64,000 nt of DNA. Origin: Marinobacter arenosus (GTDB lineage Bacteria > Pseudomonadota > Gammaproteobacteria > Pseudomonadales > Oleiphilaceae). How positions within the stretch are numbered: the first letter of the stretch is position 1; each line of letters opens with the position of its first letter. The notes beneath the pieces are model-generated. The model was not told the DNA's origin. It searched no databases and was given only the letters and a program-made list of their open reading frames with translations. Shown one piece after another: positions 61,452 to 64,000 of the stretch. The stretch lies in the NCBI RefSeq assembly GCF_019264345.1, contig NZ_JAHVAO010000001.1:1302001-1366000 (forward strand), given 5' to 3'. Both the position numbers and the translations under genes were made by a program.

Positions 61452-62188
61452 CGGGTGTCGTCCTCCTCCGCGGTGTCGGTTTCAGTCTCGATCCGATAAC
61501 GGGCCAGGGCCCGGCGGGCCAGCCGGTTGAGAAATACAACCGCCAGGATCGTACCCACGAATCCAGCGCCGTAGATGGCCCATTCCAGCGGCGTACGGGC
61601 GCTTTCGCGAACGCCAAGCGTCGACAGGTCCGCCGCCAGTGAACCCAGATAGACGTTGTGCAGCGAAAACGGAATCACGCCAAAGAACGTCCCCGCGACA
61701 AAGCCCCCGAACGAGAAGTTGGTCAGACCAAACAGGAAATTGGAGAGCTTGCCCGGGAAAAACGGAATCAGTCGCGTGAGCAAAACAATCTTCCAGCCAT
61801 GGGGGGCCATTTCACGACTGACCACCGAAAGCCGGGCCTTGCTCCGAATGTAAACATGCGCATGTTCGCCCAGAAAATGCCGGGCAATGAGAAACGCGAT
61901 GGCCGAACCCAGTGTGGTCCCCACCACCACATAGGCGGTGCCCTCCACCACGCCAAACACGAACCCTGCGCCGGTGGTAAGCAGCACTCCGGGCAGCACG
62001 AGCACCATGGCCAGTGCCATGAGACCGATGAACATGGCCGCCGCCCAGATACCCTGGCTGTCGAACCAGCGCAGCAGATCGAGCACCTGGTGATGAACGC
62101 CGAAAGCGTACAGCAGGCCGACAATGGCGCCGACGCCGGCAACGCTGCCCGCCATCCACAGAAACGGAGACTTTTTCCAGTTGCCCAT
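61448..62188 (-). CDS. TVP38/TMEM64 (DedA-like) family membrane protein
   Basis: 246 aa with 5-6 hydrophobic segments. Family core LVLPGVLLTTGAGFVFGVVEG with GTTLGSAIAFLIARHFLGE and RLIPFFPGKLSNFLFGLTNFSF. Bacterial members are poorly characterised but related DedA/VTT proteins flip lipids between leaflets. First gene of a two-gene operon with the six-hairpin protein. ATG with AGGG upstream. Confidence 0.82.
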   Translation of the reverse strand: MGNWKKSPFLWMAGSVAGVGAIVGLLYAFGVHHQVLDLLRWFDSQGIWAAAMFIGLMALAMVLVLPGVLLTTGAGFVFGVVEGTAYVVVGTTLGSAIAFLIARHFLGEHAHVYIRSKARLSVVSREMAPHGWKIVLLTRLIPFFPGKLSNFLFGLTNFSFGGFVAGTFFGVIPFSLHNVYLGSLAADLSTLGVRESARTPLEWAIYGAGFVGTILAVVFLNRLARRALARYRIETETDTAEEDDTR

Positions 62189-62252
62189 GGCAACACCCTA
62201 ACGCGCGAACGGACCGTCCCTCAAAGTCGTCTGGATCCGCAACGCGCTGCCG

Positions 62253-62492
62253 TCACTGGCTGCTGAAAATGGCCTGGAGTTTCTGGGTAAGCTCAACGGC
62301 CTCCGCCCCCAGTGGTGTCAGGTAACCGCCATCTTTCTGGCTGATCAGGCCCTTTGCATAGAGGCTTTCCGCCGCCCTGACGGTCTCCGCAGATGCCGAA
62401 TGGGCATGCACCTTGATTCCCTCCTGGGTGGAGCTCGATGGAAACTGGGCCAGAAGATTGAGTTCGGCAAGGTGATCAGCAGAGAATGGCAT
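62253..62492 (-). CDS. TIGR02647 small DNA-binding-like protein
   Basis: 79 aa. Highly conserved in pseudomonads: MPFSADHLAELNLLAQFP, then GIKVHAHSA and helices AESLYAKGLISQKDGGYLTPLGAEA, which looks like a winged helix-turn-helix repressor fragment. Function unknown. The start is the internal ATG at 62492 with GAGGAATTGCC upstream; the long frame continuing upstream is spurious. Divergent from the pseudouridine synthase gene by 54 bases. Confidence 0.78.
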   Translation of the reverse strand: MPFSADHLAELNLLAQFPSSSTQEGIKVHAHSASAETVRAAESLYAKGLISQKDGGYLTPLGAEAVELTQKLQAIFSSQ

Positions 62493-62546
62493 GGCAATTC
62501 CTCGTATTATTGTCGTGACTTCCTCACAGCATAGTCGATTAACGTC

Positions 62547-63275
62547 ATGAAGCTTTCCAGAATTCTCAGCAACCGGGACGGGGTCAGCCGCAAGCGAGCC
62601 AACGCGCTGATTGCAGCGGGCCGGGTGACTGTGAACGGGACACCCTGCCGGGTCCCGGCGTTGGAGGTGGATCGTTTTTCGACGGTCAGAGTGGACGAGG
62701 CAATCATCCAGCCCGGCGACACGGCCCACTACCTGATGCTTCACAAACCCGCGGGCTACCTCAGCGCCACTGTGGATGACGTTCACACGACGGTGCTGGA
62801 TCTTATTGCCCCATCCCTGCGGCAGGAACTCCACATCGCCGGGCGGCTGGACCGAGCCAGTACCGGCTTGCTGATTCTCACCAACGACGGCACCTGGTCG
62901 CGTCAGCTGACGGAGCCGAAAATCAAACTGCCGAAGGTGTATCGGGTCGAGACCGCTGCCCCGATCAGCCAAGAAACCGCACAATGCTTTGCCGACGGCA
63001 TCTGGTTCGAGTTCGAACAACTGAGGACGTCCCCGGCCACGCTGGAACTGCTGGGGCCGCAGGAAGCGCGAGTAACGATTTACGAAGGCCGCTACCACCA
63101 GGTCAAGCGAATGTTTCATGCCGTTGGCAACCGCATTACCTCGCTGCATCGGGAGCGAATGGGAGCCATCGAACTGGACGGTGCCCTGGCGCCCGGGGAC
63201 TATCGCCCGCTGACAGCCCCGGAGATCGGCTCCGTTCGTCCGGCAGCGGTGGACCGGCTTCCGGTTCAGAGTTGA
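62547..63275 (+). CDS. rsuA: RsuA-family pseudouridine synthase
   Basis: 242 aa. S4 RNA-binding domain (residues 1-48, with RILSNRDGVSRKRANALIAAGRV) and catalytic domain with the RLDxxT/S motif AGRLDRASTGLLILTNDG (catalytic Asp 102), later GRYHQVKRMFHAVGNRI. Modifies one uridine of 16S rRNA in the RsuA case; RluE/RluF-type 23S targets cannot be excluded. Length normal. ATG start. Confidence 0.87.
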   Translation: MKLSRILSNRDGVSRKRANALIAAGRVTVNGTPCRVPALEVDRFSTVRVDEAIIQPGDTAHYLMLHKPAGYLSATVDDVHTTVLDLIAPSLRQELHIAGRLDRASTGLLILTNDGTWSRQLTEPKIKLPKVYRVETAAPISQETAQCFADGIWFEFEQLRTSPATLELLGPQEARVTIYEGRYHQVKRMFHAVGNRITSLHRERMGAIELDGALAPGDYRPLTAPEIGSVRPAAVDRLPVQS

Positions 63276-63363
63276 CCCAGCTCAGGGCCGCACCGCCCGC
63301 GCTGTTGTGTAATGCACTAAGCTTCCGGAAGGCAACGTACAGACACACGGACGACTCCCCGCC

Positions 63364-64000
63364 ATGGCCAACAACACCTACTACCCGAGACAGCTACGCC
63401 ATCTGAGCAGCTACCTCTCCGCACTGGTCCAGGGGCGGCTTTGGCTGAAAGTTCTGGTGGGCATGTTCCTGGGGCTTATCGTAGGCACCTTACTGGGGCC
63501 ATCGGTGGGTCTGGTGGAACCCAATACCGGTACGTTGATCGGAAACTGGCTGGCGTTCCCCGGACAGTTGTTCCTGGCCACCATCCAGATGATTGTCATT
63601 CCGCTGGTCATCGCTTCCGTGGTACGAGGCCTCGCCGCCAGTGAGAATCTGGATCAGCTGCGTAAGCTGGGGCTGCGAGTCACCGGTTTCTTTGTCATCA
63701 CCACCGCCATCGCCGCCGCCATTGGCCTCTGGATTGGCAACCTGATGAACCCCGGCAGCATGTTGAAGGGACTGGCAACGCCAGTGCCGGCAACAAACGA
63801 CGTTACGGCGGCGGACATGCCTGGAGTCGACGACCTGCCCGCGACCCTGATCGGTCTGTTGCCAGGCAACCCCCTCGACGCCATGGTCGAAGGCCAGATG
63901 CTTCAGGTGGTCATCTTCTCGATCATTGTCGGCATCGCGCTGGTCAGTATGGAATCCCGGAAATCGCGCCCGATGCTCGAACTGCTGGATTCGCTGCAAC
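63364..64000 (+). CDS. Dicarboxylate/cation symporter (DAACS family), C-terminus cut off
   Basis: 212 codons visible. Four hydrophobic helices in the N-terminal half, with WLKVLVGMFLGLIVGTLLGP and QMIVIPLVIASVVRGLAA, and an extended loop (about 130-165) where TM3-4 would be. The family (GltP/DctA/SstT) takes up dicarboxylates or glutamate with protons or sodium. Substrate unknown. The gene runs off the window end. Confidence 0.85.
   Translation, partial: MANNTYYPRQLRHLSSYLSALVQGRLWLKVLVGMFLGLIVGTLLGPSVGLVEPNTGTLIGNWLAFPGQLFLATIQMIVIPLVIASVVRGLAASENLDQLRKLGLRVTGFFVITTAIAAAIGLWIGNLMNPGSMLKGLATPVPATNDVTAADMPGVDDLPATLIGLLPGNPLDAMVEGQMLQVVIFSIIVGIALVSMESRKSRPMLELLDSLQ

Noticed and set aside
1..64000. 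tRNA, rRNA, CRISPR array, insertion sequence, prophage or integrase
   Set aside because: I looked for these signals and saw none: no direct repeat array, no transposase motifs and no clover-leaf at gene ends.

Overview
This window is a gene-dense, uniformly GC-rich stretch of a gammaproteobacterial chromosome. The gene content looks most like a marine heterotroph of the Marinobacter/Pseudomonas type: a CpxRA-like system, YbiT, PA0069-type radical SAM protein, TctCBA with a CitA/CitB-type two-component pair, AstA with an Lrp regulator, haloalkane dehalogenase, MmsA and several acyl/aldehyde enzymes. The genus is an inference from gene content only. I see no rRNA, tRNA, CRISPR array, insertion sequence, integrase or prophage gene. 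This reads as core chromosome with scattered accessory genes.

Layout. 1-2.1 kb: CpxA/CpxR-like pair divergent from a CpxP/Spy-like periplasmic protein, with a CpxR-type direct repeat between them. 2.1-6.9 kb: acetyltransferase-like DUF482 protein, dodecin, DUF3750 protein, AzlCD amino-acid exporter and a small membrane protein. 6.9-10.2 kb: a 0.7 kb leader with a LiuR-like palindrome, leucine dehydrogenase and a sodium:neurotransmitter-type transporter. 10.3-15.3 kb: ferritin-like hydrolase, then a minus-strand run ybiT, DUF1415, spermidine-synthase-like gene and class II sirtuin; two copies of an unusual inverted-repeat element flank the DUF1415 gene. 15.5-21.6 kb: parvulin, VanZ-like protein, a degenerate M24 peptidase resembling ectoine hydrolase, MBL hydrolase, DUF2059-like and SLT-like proteins, LysR. 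21.7-29 kb: a 64-aa orphan, acyl-CoA synthetase, a 35-aa membrane microprotein, GST, Lrp/AstA/DUF1338 cluster, Pcm and an AbiTii-domain protein.

29-36.5 kb: TauE exporter, chemotaxis receptor, a radical SAM gene behind a near-perfect LexA box, then a tightly overlapped set of L,D-transpeptidase, lipoprotein, alpha/beta hydrolase and Rdx selenoprotein-like protein. 36.5-43.5 kb: Old Yellow Enzyme, ZIP transporter, LysR divergent from mmsA plus a GMC oxidoreductase. 43.5-49.1 kb: TctCBA tricarboxylate uptake system divergent from its likely CitA/CitB-type sensor pair. 49.1-55.6 kb: MtgA, DUF2244, an alpha/beta hydrolase divergent from a GlxA-family regulator across an 18-bp palindrome, sterol-desaturase-family enzyme, periplasmic binding protein, lipid kinase. 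55.6-64 kb: a cysteine-less Asp/Glu-racemase-fold protein, haloalkane dehalogenase, two EamA transporters, a six-hairpin glycosidase-like protein coupled to a TVP38 protein, TIGR02647 protein, RsuA-type pseudouridine synthase and the start of a dicarboxylate symporter.

The signals I rate most worth following are: the two inverted-repeat elements with a conserved core and unrelated but self-complementary stems; the LexA-controlled radical SAM gene; the standalone AbiTii gene; the enzymes that have lost their catalytic residues (M24, Asp/Glu racemase); and the LiuR-like site with long leader before leucine dehydrogenase. Start codons are often GTG or TTG here; where a better ribosome-binding site pointed to an internal start I moved the start and say so.
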